Part shown: positions 35,566 through 42,883 of the stretch, piece after piece | How positions within the stretch are numbered: position 1 is the stretch's first letter | Layout of the letters: each line of letters starts with the position of its first letter | DNA from: Lactiplantibacillus plajomi | GTDB lineage: Bacteria > Bacillota > Bacilli > Lactobacillales > Lactobacillaceae | NCBI RefSeq assembly: GCF_005405405.1 | Contig: NZ_BJDZ01000025.1 | Span: 1 to 44,953 of the forward strand | DNA: 44,953 nucleotides | Direction: 5' to 3' | The notes under the pieces: model-generated | Seen by the model: only the letters and a program-made list of their open reading frames with translations | Told to the model about the DNA's origin: nothing | The model's database searches: none | Translations under genes and position numbers: made by a program

Positions 35566-36813
35566 TTAATGAAAGACGCGATCTTGTAGTGCACGCAACT
35601 TCACAACAACTGCGTTAGAATCTAATTCTACGGAGTCTTTTGTAAGTGGTGTTCCGTTCTTAATATCTTTCTTTGCAATCGTGTTACCAGTGATGCAGCC
35701 AACTGGAACGTGTTCATTTTCAACAAATTGTTCATACTTTTCAATGACACCACGAACTGAGTAACCACCAATACCATCAATTGTTTCGCCAGCTTTAATG
35801 TCACGCTTAGCAACAGCAATAGTTTCTGAAACTGGTGCACCGATTGGAACAATGGCATGATCATGGTTAAGAACCGCCTTAGCAATTGTAAGTGGTGTTT
35901 CCAAACTAGCTAAGTGGAATGGACGATAAAGAATGTGATGTTTCCGATCACCCTTCTTCAACAAGTAATTCATTTCATTGGCAACGCCTTCATTTTGACC
36001 TTCAACAATAACGAAGACACCTGGCGCAATCCCATCAACGTATTCAACAACGCCAAAGTTGTCAAGAACACCACCGTTTTCTTTCAAGTCTAAGTCTTTA
36101 ACAGTTTCGTCCAAGTCGCCTTTGATACCGTGCATACCAGTAATATCTGGAGTTAACCCAGTGGCATTTGATAACAAGGTCATTTCTGCCATTGTCTTAG
36201 TCCCATCTTGGAAAGCAGCTAACATATGTGGCGACATGTGTTTACTATCTGCTTCTGCCTTAGCAGTATCTGGGTTAGCTTCCAACTTAATCTTATTATT
36301 CTTACCCTTACCAGCAACTAACACTTTCATACCCATTGACTTAGCAAATTCGAATAATCCAGTTGTCACGGCAGGTTCATCACCATCAGAACCCGTGTAA
36401 ACAAGGTTACCAGCATCATATAATTTCTTCATTAACGGTCCAATGGTAACGTCAATTTCAACGTTAAGTAAAACTAAATGTTTTTTGGCAATCAATGTTT
36501 CAAGTGCTAATTGTGCCCCAACTTCGGTCACACCAGTTGCATCTACAACTACTTCAACTTGATCAGAATGAACAATTTGTTTGAAATCGGTTGATAGAAG
36601 AATCTCTTCTGGTTTCTTTGAGTTGGCATTAAAAGAATCACGGGCGCGTTCAGCATTTTTGATGTTAATATCACTAATACCCTTAACAACCATACCAGGG
36701 ATTCCTGCGATTTGAGAAATCATCCCAAATCCCATTTGACCAGCACCAATAACCCCAACCTTAATCGGATTATTTTCTGCTTCACGTTGTTGTAACTGTT
36801 TATACAAAGTCAT
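35566..36813 (-). CDS. NAD(P)-dependent oxidoreductase, homoserine-dehydrogenase-like with C-terminal SAF domain
   Basis: A 415-residue protein with an N-terminal Rossmann fold (KVGVIGAGQMGFGMIS, ~18-33; DVVVDATGVTEVG-like region) and a C-terminal SAF domain (~325-405; VAKRDIKAGETI, GCITGNTIAKKDIKNGTPL). The layout fits COG4091, predicted homoserine-dehydrogenase-like proteins whose substrates are mostly unknown. It stands first in a glucitol-type PTS cassette, where sorbitol operons normally have an SDR sorbitol-6-P dehydrogenase. It probably oxidises or rearranges the phosphorylated polyol taken up by the adjacent PTS; the reaction is not known to me. AAGGAGAGTG precedes the ATG. Confidence 0.85.
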   Translation of the reverse strand: MTLYKQLQQREAENNPIKVGVIGAGQMGFGMISQIAGIPGMVVKGISDINIKNAERARDSFNANSKKPEEILLSTDFKQIVHSDQVEVVVDATGVTEVGAQLALETLIAKKHLVLLNVEIDVTIGPLMKKLYDAGNLVYTGSDGDEPAVTTGLFEFAKSMGMKVLVAGKGKNNKIKLEANPDTAKAEADSKHMSPHMLAAFQDGTKTMAEMTLLSNATGLTPDITGMHGIKGDLDETVKDLDLKENGGVLDNFGVVEYVDGIAPGVFVIVEGQNEGVANEMNYLLKKGDRKHHILYRPFHLASLETPLTIAKAVLNHDHAIVPIGAPVSETIAVAKRDIKAGETIDGIGGYSVRGVIEKYEQFVENEHVPVGCITGNTIAKKDIKNGTPLTKDSVELDSNAVVVKLRALQDRVFH

Positions 36814-36828
36814 AATTAAGCACTCTCC

Positions 36829-36888
36829 TTAACATTTGTTAACCTCTTGAACACTTGTTACATTAGTATGAAAACGCTTACGTGTCAA
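36829..36888 (-). promoter_or_regulatory. SAF-oxidoreductase promoter region with near-cre and tandem AACA-N2-TGTT repeats
   Basis: On the minus strand TTGACA (36883-36888) is a perfect -35; the -10 is weak (TAATGT after 17 bases). A cre-like site, plus strand TGAAAACGCTTACG (36869-36882, one mismatch), fills the spacer. AACATTTGTT (36831-36840) and AACACTTGTT (36850-36859) are tandem dyads 19 bases apart, candidates for the SorC operator. Confidence 0.55.
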
Positions 36889-37162
36889 TGCTTTTTCACA
36901 AAAAAAATCATATATGTTATATTGAAACTTTCAAACTACCTTTCATACCGGCGTTTATGCGATTTATATTCTCCATATTTTTTTGACACTTGAACATTAT
37001 CAACACAAAATTTTCTTTCACATATTGGGATTTAGTCTGAAAACACCAATTTAAAACCACATTACAATAAGGCTTGATTAGCAATCATCAATATGAAACT
37101 TGTAAAAACAAAAATTTTTACAAGATTTAAAATCTAAGTACGAAACGTAAGAGACTATAAAA

Positions 37163-37225
37163 TGGCCATGAAGGTCGCTCTTTCTTATCGTTTCTAAACA
37201 ATAGAAAGAGCAACCCTCATGACCC
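37163..37225. repeat. Long imperfect hairpin (about 25-bp stem)
   Basis: TGGCCATGAAGGTCGCTC... pairs with ...GAGCAACCCTCATGACCCA around CGTTTCTAAACA, with GCTCTTTCT/AGAAAGAGC as the perfect core. On the minus strand it runs into TTTTATAG, so it could be a terminator. It is isolated from any gene. Confidence 0.5.
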
Positions 37226-38149
37226 AAATACCGTTATTAGTTATAACTAACAACTTCAATTTTATTATCACACACCAATCCGGCAATTAATTTTTACCGG
37301 TAAATCACTTAGAAGCTACGCCGTAATACTAGTATGGTTAGTCCTAAATTTAAAATAGAACAGTTTGTCAATCTTGCTTAACACAAATATTTCAATATGC
37401 ATTTTTCGAATACTGACAAAGAACCATTGTACGGCTTATCTGGCATCAACCACTTGTAAAACTACATCGAAAACCACGGGGTCACATGTTGGAAGTTTCA
37501 TTCACTGACTTAAGTCTAATAACACCTCCCCCTCGATACACAGGTCGCTTACTACACTGATCAAAGCCGGCTAGAGCCGACTAATATTTATGAAGCTACG
37601 CTGTCGAGTCAGATAAGCCCCCCTTTGTTAAGCACTCCTTGGGTTAATCTATTAAATATCCACCAAACGCGACTGTCGAGCAGACTAAAGTTGACTATTA
37701 GTACGACGATTTAGTAAAGGGCTAATAAGTATCCAGTAAAAAAAATCGGACGATTTTAATCAAATAAGTTAGTCGCTACGGAAAGCATCATTCACGATGA
37801 CAACTCCAAAATCGTGACTTTTAATAATGATTCTAAGTCTGTAACTCGTCTCAAGTAACTAACATAGTAATTCTATTTTACATAGTTATACTCACCCTAA
37901 GAACGACAATCAAAGCTGTACGATCCGTAAATTTGTTTCCCAAGGACGTTTAATATGAGGATTGACCATTACCACAATTTAAACTATACAAGCTGTTTCG
38001 AACTAGCAGCTATTTATTTTGCCTGACTAAATCACCATCTAAGAATGTTCTGTGTGCGTTTCATCTCATTCGACAACTCAATAATTAATTAAATTGCTGT
38101 TTCAGACAAATAATATAATTGTAGTTTATTGGCTGATTTGTACAATAAA

Positions 38150-38206
38150 TAAAAATATCCGTTACTAGTAACCAAGATATACTTGATTACAAGCAACAGA
38201 TATTTC
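38150..38206 (-). terminator. Terminator-like hairpin at the end of the ascorbate-type PTS operon
   Basis: Imperfect arms around AAATATCYGTT...CCAAG/CTTG...AACAGATATTT form a stem of about 24 bases. On the minus strand it is followed by TTTTTATTTATT, about 50 bases past the stop of the HAD remnant. Confidence 0.65.
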
Positions 38207-38257
38207 GAAACACTGCTCTGAAAATCATATAAACCAAATAAAAATATTTTACATTTC

Positions 38258-38608
38258 TTATAGATTGACCATTTTAATCTTTGGCTTTTTTAACCCTAAC
38301 TTTTCATGAAGGACTTGCACGGCATACTTCTTACTAGTATTATCCGTTAATGGACGTGCATCAATTAACCGTCCATCTGTTGTAAAAGTCATACTACCGT
38401 TTGAACAAATCATGTAGGTATTCTCACATCGACTCAATTCAAGTTTTTCCAACCTGATCTTAGTATCATGATAGGTTGAGGCTGTACAAATAGCCAACCT
38501 TGTTTTCCCATAAATAAAACCTTTCACTTGAAATATTTCATTCTTCGATTTTAAGTTAGTCCTATCTATATCAACTACTAGCAGATCAATACTCAATACA
38601 ACCACCAT
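38258..38608 (-). pseudogene. Remnant of a Cof-type HAD hydrolase
   Basis: The 116-residue frame resembles only the N-terminal third of Cof-type HAD phosphatases: LLVVDIDRTNLKSKNEI (motif I, normally DIDGTL), AICTASTYHDTKIRLEKLEL (motif II region, normally ATGR) and YMICSNGSMTFTTDGRLI. The motif I glycine is Arg, and motifs III and IV are absent. It stands last in the operon 38 bases after the deoC-type gene. It could be a short expressed protein, but loss of function is more likely. Confidence 0.7.
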
Positions 38609-38646
38609 ACCTTAGCATATCTTAAAAAGCTACAAACGGTAGAAAA

Positions 38647-39321
38647 CTAATTATTAATCAACGATAACTCTTCCTTGACAATTTGAACTCCTGCACTAGC
38701 ACCTAAGCGAGTTGCACCAGCCTCAACCATCTTTTGAGCATCTGTATAATTATGAATCTTCCCAGCAGCTTTTACTTCTAACTGATCTCCAACCGTCTGT
38801 TTCATTAGCTTAACAGCATGTACAGTCGCACCACCTGCTAAAAATCCCGTTGAGGTTTTCACAAAATCAGCATTAGCATCTCTGACAATATTACATGCAG
38901 TAACTATTTCTTCATCCGACAACAGTCCTGCTTCAATAATAACTTTAAGCTTGCAATTATTATCATGAGCTACTTTTGAAACGGATTGAATATCGTGCGA
39001 CACGTCAGCTAATTTACCACTTTTGAAGAAACCAATGTTCATAACCATATCAATTTCATCAGTACCTGCTTCTATAGCTTCACTCGCCTCATAAACTTTT
39101 TCGGCAGTTGTCGTTGAACCTAAAGGAAAGCCAATAACGGTAACAACATCGACGTCTGCCTGTTTTAGCTTATCTGAACAAAACTTTGTCCAACACGGAT
39201 TAACGCAGACAGAAGCAAATCCATTCTCTATTGACTCGCTAATTAATTTTGTGATTTCAGTTTCGGTGGCAGTTGGGTCCAACAATGTATTATCAATATA
39301 TTTCGAAATCCTACTTTTCAC
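38647..39321 (-). CDS. deoC: DeoC-family aldolase (deoxyribose-phosphate aldolase-like)
   Basis: A 224-residue class I aldolase. The Schiff-base lysine is in DFVKTSTGF, with a second lysine in EVKAAGKIHNY and the stretch LKVIIEAGLL. The usual KASGGIRT-type segment is KAAGKIHN, so the Gly-Gly and Arg that line the phosphate pocket are changed and the substrate may differ from 2-deoxyribose-5-P. The start is GTG 39321 with AAAGGAAG upstream. It follows a split transketolase and ascorbate-type PTS in one operon, not nucleoside genes, so a catabolic sugar-phosphate role is likely. Confidence 0.85.
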   Translation of the reverse strand: MKSRISKYIDNTLLDPTATETEITKLISESIENGFASVCVNPCWTKFCSDKLKQADVDVVTVIGFPLGSTTTAEKVYEASEAIEAGTDEIDMVMNIGFFKSGKLADVSHDIQSVSKVAHDNNCKLKVIIEAGLLSDEEIVTACNIVRDANADFVKTSTGFLAGGATVHAVKLMKQTVGDQLEVKAAGKIHNYTDAQKMVEAGATRLGASAGVQIVKEELSLINN

Positions 39322-39350
39322 TGTGACGCTTCCTTTCGCCGACTACACTA

Positions 39351-40313
39351 TTAAAACGAAAAATGTTTTTTTACCTTACTTAATATCTGTTTCGATGTTA
39401 AACCATACGCTTGTTGAAGGTAGTCCGGAGTCCCTACTTGTCCAAAATAATCTTCGTTACCAACGCGTAGTAATGGTACACCAACCATTTTTTCTGCCAT
39501 TACTTCTGATACAGCGCTGCCTAATCCACCAATAATGTTATGGTTTTCAATTGTAACTATACCGCGTTTGTTCTTTGCTCGTTCCAATAATAAATCCGTA
39601 TCTAAAGGTTTAATTGTGAACATATCTACTACATCAGATGAAATACCAATTTTGCTTAGTTCATCATGCACATCGATTGCTTCAGAAACAAGTTGCCCAG
39701 TAGCAATAATCAGTAAGTCAGATCCTTCGTATAAAAGATTTCCCTTTCCAATTTCAAACGAGGAATTTTCCGCATAAACATTCCGTACTGACTTTCGATT
39801 TCCACGTACATAATGGATTCCCTGACCCAAATTACTAAATTCCTTAATAATCCATTCCATTTGAACTGCATCAGCAGGATCACATACAATCGTTTCCGGA
39901 ATCGATCTCATAATGGCAACATCTTCATAAGAAGTGTGTGTTCCCCCATTAAAACCTGCATTAAATCCAGGATCAGAACCATAAATGTTAATTGTGTTTT
40001 TAGAGTAAGCGCCTGACATGTAAACTTGATCCAATGCTCTACGTGCAACAAATGGTGCAAAAGTATGCACATATGGCGTATACCCCGTTAGACTAAGTCC
40101 AGCAGAAACACCAATCATATTAGCCTCAGAAATTCCAACATCGATAAATGATTTCCCATGAGCACTTTTAATGCGATTAAAGTTGCTTGCTCCTGCTAAG
40201 TCAGCATCCAGCGCAATAACTTTATCATTTTTGTTCATTAAGTCCATCAATGAATCTACAACAACATTACGCAACTCTTTACCATTTTCTCGTCTTTCAT
40301 CCAATTTAAACAT
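39351..40313 (-). CDS. Transketolase, C-terminal subunit
   Basis: A 320-residue protein matching the pyrimidine-binding and C-terminal domains of transketolase: DADLAGASNFNRI, FIDVGISEANMIGVSAGLSLTG and YGSDPGFNAGFNGGTHTSYEDVAIM, then a C-terminal domain from ~190. Its partner is the N-terminal subunit immediately upstream (5-base gap; RBS GAGGGG lies at the partner's end). Two-subunit transketolases are widespread in catabolic operons, where they transfer C2 units from unusual ketose phosphates. Confidence 0.92.
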   Translation of the reverse strand: MFKLDERRENGKELRNVVVDSLMDLMNKNDKVIALDADLAGASNFNRIKSAHGKSFIDVGISEANMIGVSAGLSLTGYTPYVHTFAPFVARRALDQVYMSGAYSKNTINIYGSDPGFNAGFNGGTHTSYEDVAIMRSIPETIVCDPADAVQMEWIIKEFSNLGQGIHYVRGNRKSVRNVYAENSSFEIGKGNLLYEGSDLLIIATGQLVSEAIDVHDELSKIGISSDVVDMFTIKPLDTDLLLERAKNKRGIVTIENHNIIGGLGSAVSEVMAEKMVGVPLLRVGNEDYFGQVGTPDYLQQAYGLTSKQILSKVKKHFSF

Positions 40314-40318
40314 ATACT

Positions 40319-41173
40319 TTACCCCTCGTAGATAGACTGCAATTTGGCTAATGCTTCATCCGTCTGAGAATTAAGCTCATCATCATTAAACTTCACAGAA
40401 TGATTGTTCTCCATATTCTCAAATAACGGAACACCAGCACCTTTAACAGAATCAAGAACCATACAATTTGCGGTATCCTTTGTAGTTTTTAAATATTCAA
40501 TGCCGTCGTCAATTGATTCCAGATTATCCCCTTTAACTTGAATAGTATTAAAGCCAAAAGATCTCATCTTACTTGCAATATCCCACTGCTTAATAACATC
40601 ATCCGTCCAACCATCTAACTGTTTTTTATTATCGTCAATAATTACAATTAAATTATCAAGCTTGTTACTTGCAATGTACTGAAACGCTTCCCAGCATTGT
40701 CCCTCATTGAGCTCACCCTCACCAACAATTAAATAAACAAAGTTCTTTGATTCTCGTAGTTTCAATCCTGTTGCAATACCAGCTGCCTGGGAAGTTCCTT
40801 GTCCTAAAGAACCTGTCGTGGCATCTACACCAGGGGTACGTAAATGATCAGGGTGTGACGGTAATGACGTACCGCCTTTATTTAAAGTGCTTAATTTTTC
40901 TTCATCGAAAAAGCCAGAAATTGCAAGTGCGCTATATAACGCGGGACCTGCATGTCCCTTTGAGAGAACTAGTCGATCTCGCAATTCCCAGTTTGGATCA
41001 TCAGCATTAAATTTCATCTGTTTACCATATAGAACTGCTAATAGATCTGAAATGGATAGAGAGCCGCCAATGTGACCTTGACCTACATTTTTAATAGCCT
41101 GAATTGCATCAAATCTAATATGAGCCGCTAATTTTTGTAATTTTTGAAGTTCTTCCTGTTTCAATATAAACAC
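40319..41173 (-). CDS. Transketolase, N-terminal subunit
   Basis: A 284-residue protein matching the diphosphate-binding domain of transketolase: GHIGGSLSISDLLAVLYG, LSKGHAGPALYSAL, TGSLGQGTSQAAGIA and the thiamine diphosphate/Mg motif GEGELNEGQCWEAF...IIDDNKKQ. The start is GTG 41173 after GGAAAGTGA. It works only with the C-terminal subunit at 39351-40313. It follows the ascorbate-type IIC gene, so it probably acts on the sugar phosphate made by that permease. Confidence 0.92.
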   Translation of the reverse strand: MFILKQEELQKLQKLAAHIRFDAIQAIKNVGQGHIGGSLSISDLLAVLYGKQMKFNADDPNWELRDRLVLSKGHAGPALYSALAISGFFDEEKLSTLNKGGTSLPSHPDHLRTPGVDATTGSLGQGTSQAAGIATGLKLRESKNFVYLIVGEGELNEGQCWEAFQYIASNKLDNLIVIIDDNKKQLDGWTDDVIKQWDIASKMRSFGFNTIQVKGDNLESIDDGIEYLKTTKDTANCMVLDSVKGAGVPLFENMENNHSVKFNDDELNSQTDEALAKLQSIYEG

Positions 41174-41193
41174 TCACTTTCCGATATATTGAA

Positions 41194-42561
41194 CTAATCC
41201 GCAACTTTTTTACTCTTATTACTAAACGCCGTAAGTGCAAACATGATAATGAGGATAATAACCGTTACAGCGATGATTGCCATCTGTCCTCCCATACGCG
41301 ATGCCTGACCCAGTAGCAATCCTTCAACACCATAATCTGTGTCTGAGAACGTAGAACCTGTAAATCCAAGATTGCTTACAAGTGGCATTAGGAATAGTGG
41401 CATAAAGCTAATAATTACTCCCTGAACAAAAGAGCCTGCCACGGCGCCTTTGATTCCACCAGTCGCATTGCCATAAACTGCAGAAGTTGCACCACAGAAG
41501 AAATGAGGAACAACACCAGGAATAACGATTGTTGTACCTGCAAATGCCATGATGATCATCGAGACAATTCCGCCAATAAATGATGAGAAGAACCCAATCA
41601 ATACAGCGTTTGGTGCATATGGGAATACAATTGGACAGTCTAATCCAGGTTTTGAATTTGGCACTAATCGTTCGGAGATTCCCTTAAACGCAGGAATAAT
41701 TTCACCCAAGACCATTCGAACACCTGCTAAAATGATGTAAACTCCAGCTGCAAAGTATCCTGCTTCTTGAATAGAATAAACGATATAGTTTGTACCATCA
41801 CTCAGTTTTGATTGAATGTACTCAGGCCCCGTTACAATTGCAACAATGACATAAACAATCGTCATGGTAATAGCAATACTTACTGTCGAATCTCTTAAGA
41901 AAGCCAAGCTTTGCGGAAAATTAATGTCTTCAGTAGATTTTGTTTTCTTTCCTTTTCGACCAAAAATTTTCCCAACAAATGCAGAAATCATATACCCAAA
42001 ATTACCTGTATGGGCCAATGCTACATCATCAGTACCTGTAATTTTCCTTGTAAACGGTTGCAAAATTGCCGGCCAAATTGCCCCAGCCATACCTAAGAAC
42101 GCCCCACCAACTAAGATCATCAAGGCATTATTCATTTTAGCTCCAGTTAAAATAACTGCAATAATACATGCTTGGTAGAAGAACGCATGTCCAGTTAAAT
42201 AGACATACTTAAACTTAGTAAATCTTGCAAAAAGGATGTTGAAGGCCATACCAGTAACCATAATCAAAGCGCTTGTCGTTCCAAAACTCTTAATGGCCAC
42301 AGCAATAATTGCTTCATTACTTGGAACGACACCCGTAACATGGAATGCCTGCTGGAACATTTGGCCAAACGGAGTTAATGCTGACGTAATAATGTTTGCG
42401 CCTTGCGTTAAAATTAAAAACCCGACAAAAGTCTTTATTCCGCCCTTGATAACTTCAGTAGACTTCGCTTTTTGTAATAACAGACCTAAAATAGCAATTA
42501 ACGCAACCAATATGGCGGGGATACTAAAAATATCCACAATAATTTGAAGTACTGACTTCAT
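41194..42561 (-). CDS. PTS IIC component, ascorbate (UlaA/SgaT) family
   Basis: A 455-residue membrane permease with about 11 hydrophobic segments and UlaA-like sequence (TEVIKGGIKTFVGFLILTQGANII; GHAFFYQACIIAVIL; GLDCPIVFPYAPNAVLIGF; FFCGATSAVYGNATGG). GAGGGG precedes the ATG. The family was first known for L-ascorbate, but here the ascorbate-pathway genes (UlaD, UlaE, UlaF, UlaG types) are absent, so the carried sugar is open. Confidence 0.9.
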   Translation of the reverse strand: MKSVLQIIVDIFSIPAILVALIAILGLLLQKAKSTEVIKGGIKTFVGFLILTQGANIITSALTPFGQMFQQAFHVTGVVPSNEAIIAVAIKSFGTTSALIMVTGMAFNILFARFTKFKYVYLTGHAFFYQACIIAVILTGAKMNNALMILVGGAFLGMAGAIWPAILQPFTRKITGTDDVALAHTGNFGYMISAFVGKIFGRKGKKTKSTEDINFPQSLAFLRDSTVSIAITMTIVYVIVAIVTGPEYIQSKLSDGTNYIVYSIQEAGYFAAGVYIILAGVRMVLGEIIPAFKGISERLVPNSKPGLDCPIVFPYAPNAVLIGFFSSFIGGIVSMIIMAFAGTTIVIPGVVPHFFCGATSAVYGNATGGIKGAVAGSFVQGVIISFMPLFLMPLVSNLGFTGSTFSDTDYGVEGLLLGQASRMGGQMAIIAVTVIILIIMFALTAFSNKSKKVAD

Positions 42562-42597
42562 TAAAATCGTCCCCTCTCAAAACTTCCACAATATTTT

Positions 42598-42882
42598 TTA
42601 TTTAGTAATACCGTTTTCGTCTAAAACTTTTTGGAGCTTTTCTCCTAGTTCTTTTTTGTCAATAATACTGTCAAGTACAATTACGTTATCTAAATTATGG
42701 ACACTATTTTCTAAGTCTTTACCAACAAAGAAATAATCTGCAGAACCTGGTACAGCACTCCCAACATCAAAATGTGTTGTCTCTACGCTTCCAATCCCCT
42801 TTTCCTTTAAAATACTCTGCATATTCATATCCACCATAAAGCTTGAGCCTAATCCAGATCCACAAACAGCTGCAATTTTCAT
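42598..42882 (-). CDS. PTS IIB component, ascorbate (UlaB) family
   Basis: A 94-residue phosphocarrier; the phosphorylated cysteine is C7 in AAVCGSGLGSSFMVDMN. It starts one base after the stop of the PRD regulator, whose last codons contain AAGGAGATAAG as its RBS, so the two are coupled. No free IIA gene lies in the operon; the IIA domain fused to the regulator may donate phosphate. Confidence 0.92.
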   Translation of the reverse strand: MKIAAVCGSGLGSSFMVDMNMQSILKEKGIGSVETTHFDVGSAVPGSADYFFVGKDLENSVHNLDNVIVLDSIIDKKELGEKLQKVLDENGITK

Positions 42883-42883
42883 T

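Larger units (their letters stand above)
36889..38257. other. Gene-free stretch with hairpins
   Basis: No frame gives a recognisable protein; all frames are broken by frequent stops. The visible structures are CTTGTAAAAA/TTTTTACAAG (37099-37124), a long imperfect hairpin (37163-37225) and the terminator at 38150-38206. The stretch looks like decayed sequence, possibly remains of a lost gene or mobile element, but I cannot identify the source. Confidence 0.6.

Noticed and set aside
36059-36400. 113-codon plus-strand open frame opposite the SAF oxidoreductase
   Set aside because: Antisense shadow of a well-supported gene with no domain or RBS.
42598-42882. Naming the PTS ulaA/ulaB as a true ascorbate system
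   Set aside because: Family membership is clear, but the catabolic enzymes of ascorbate use are absent, so gene symbols would overstate the substrate.
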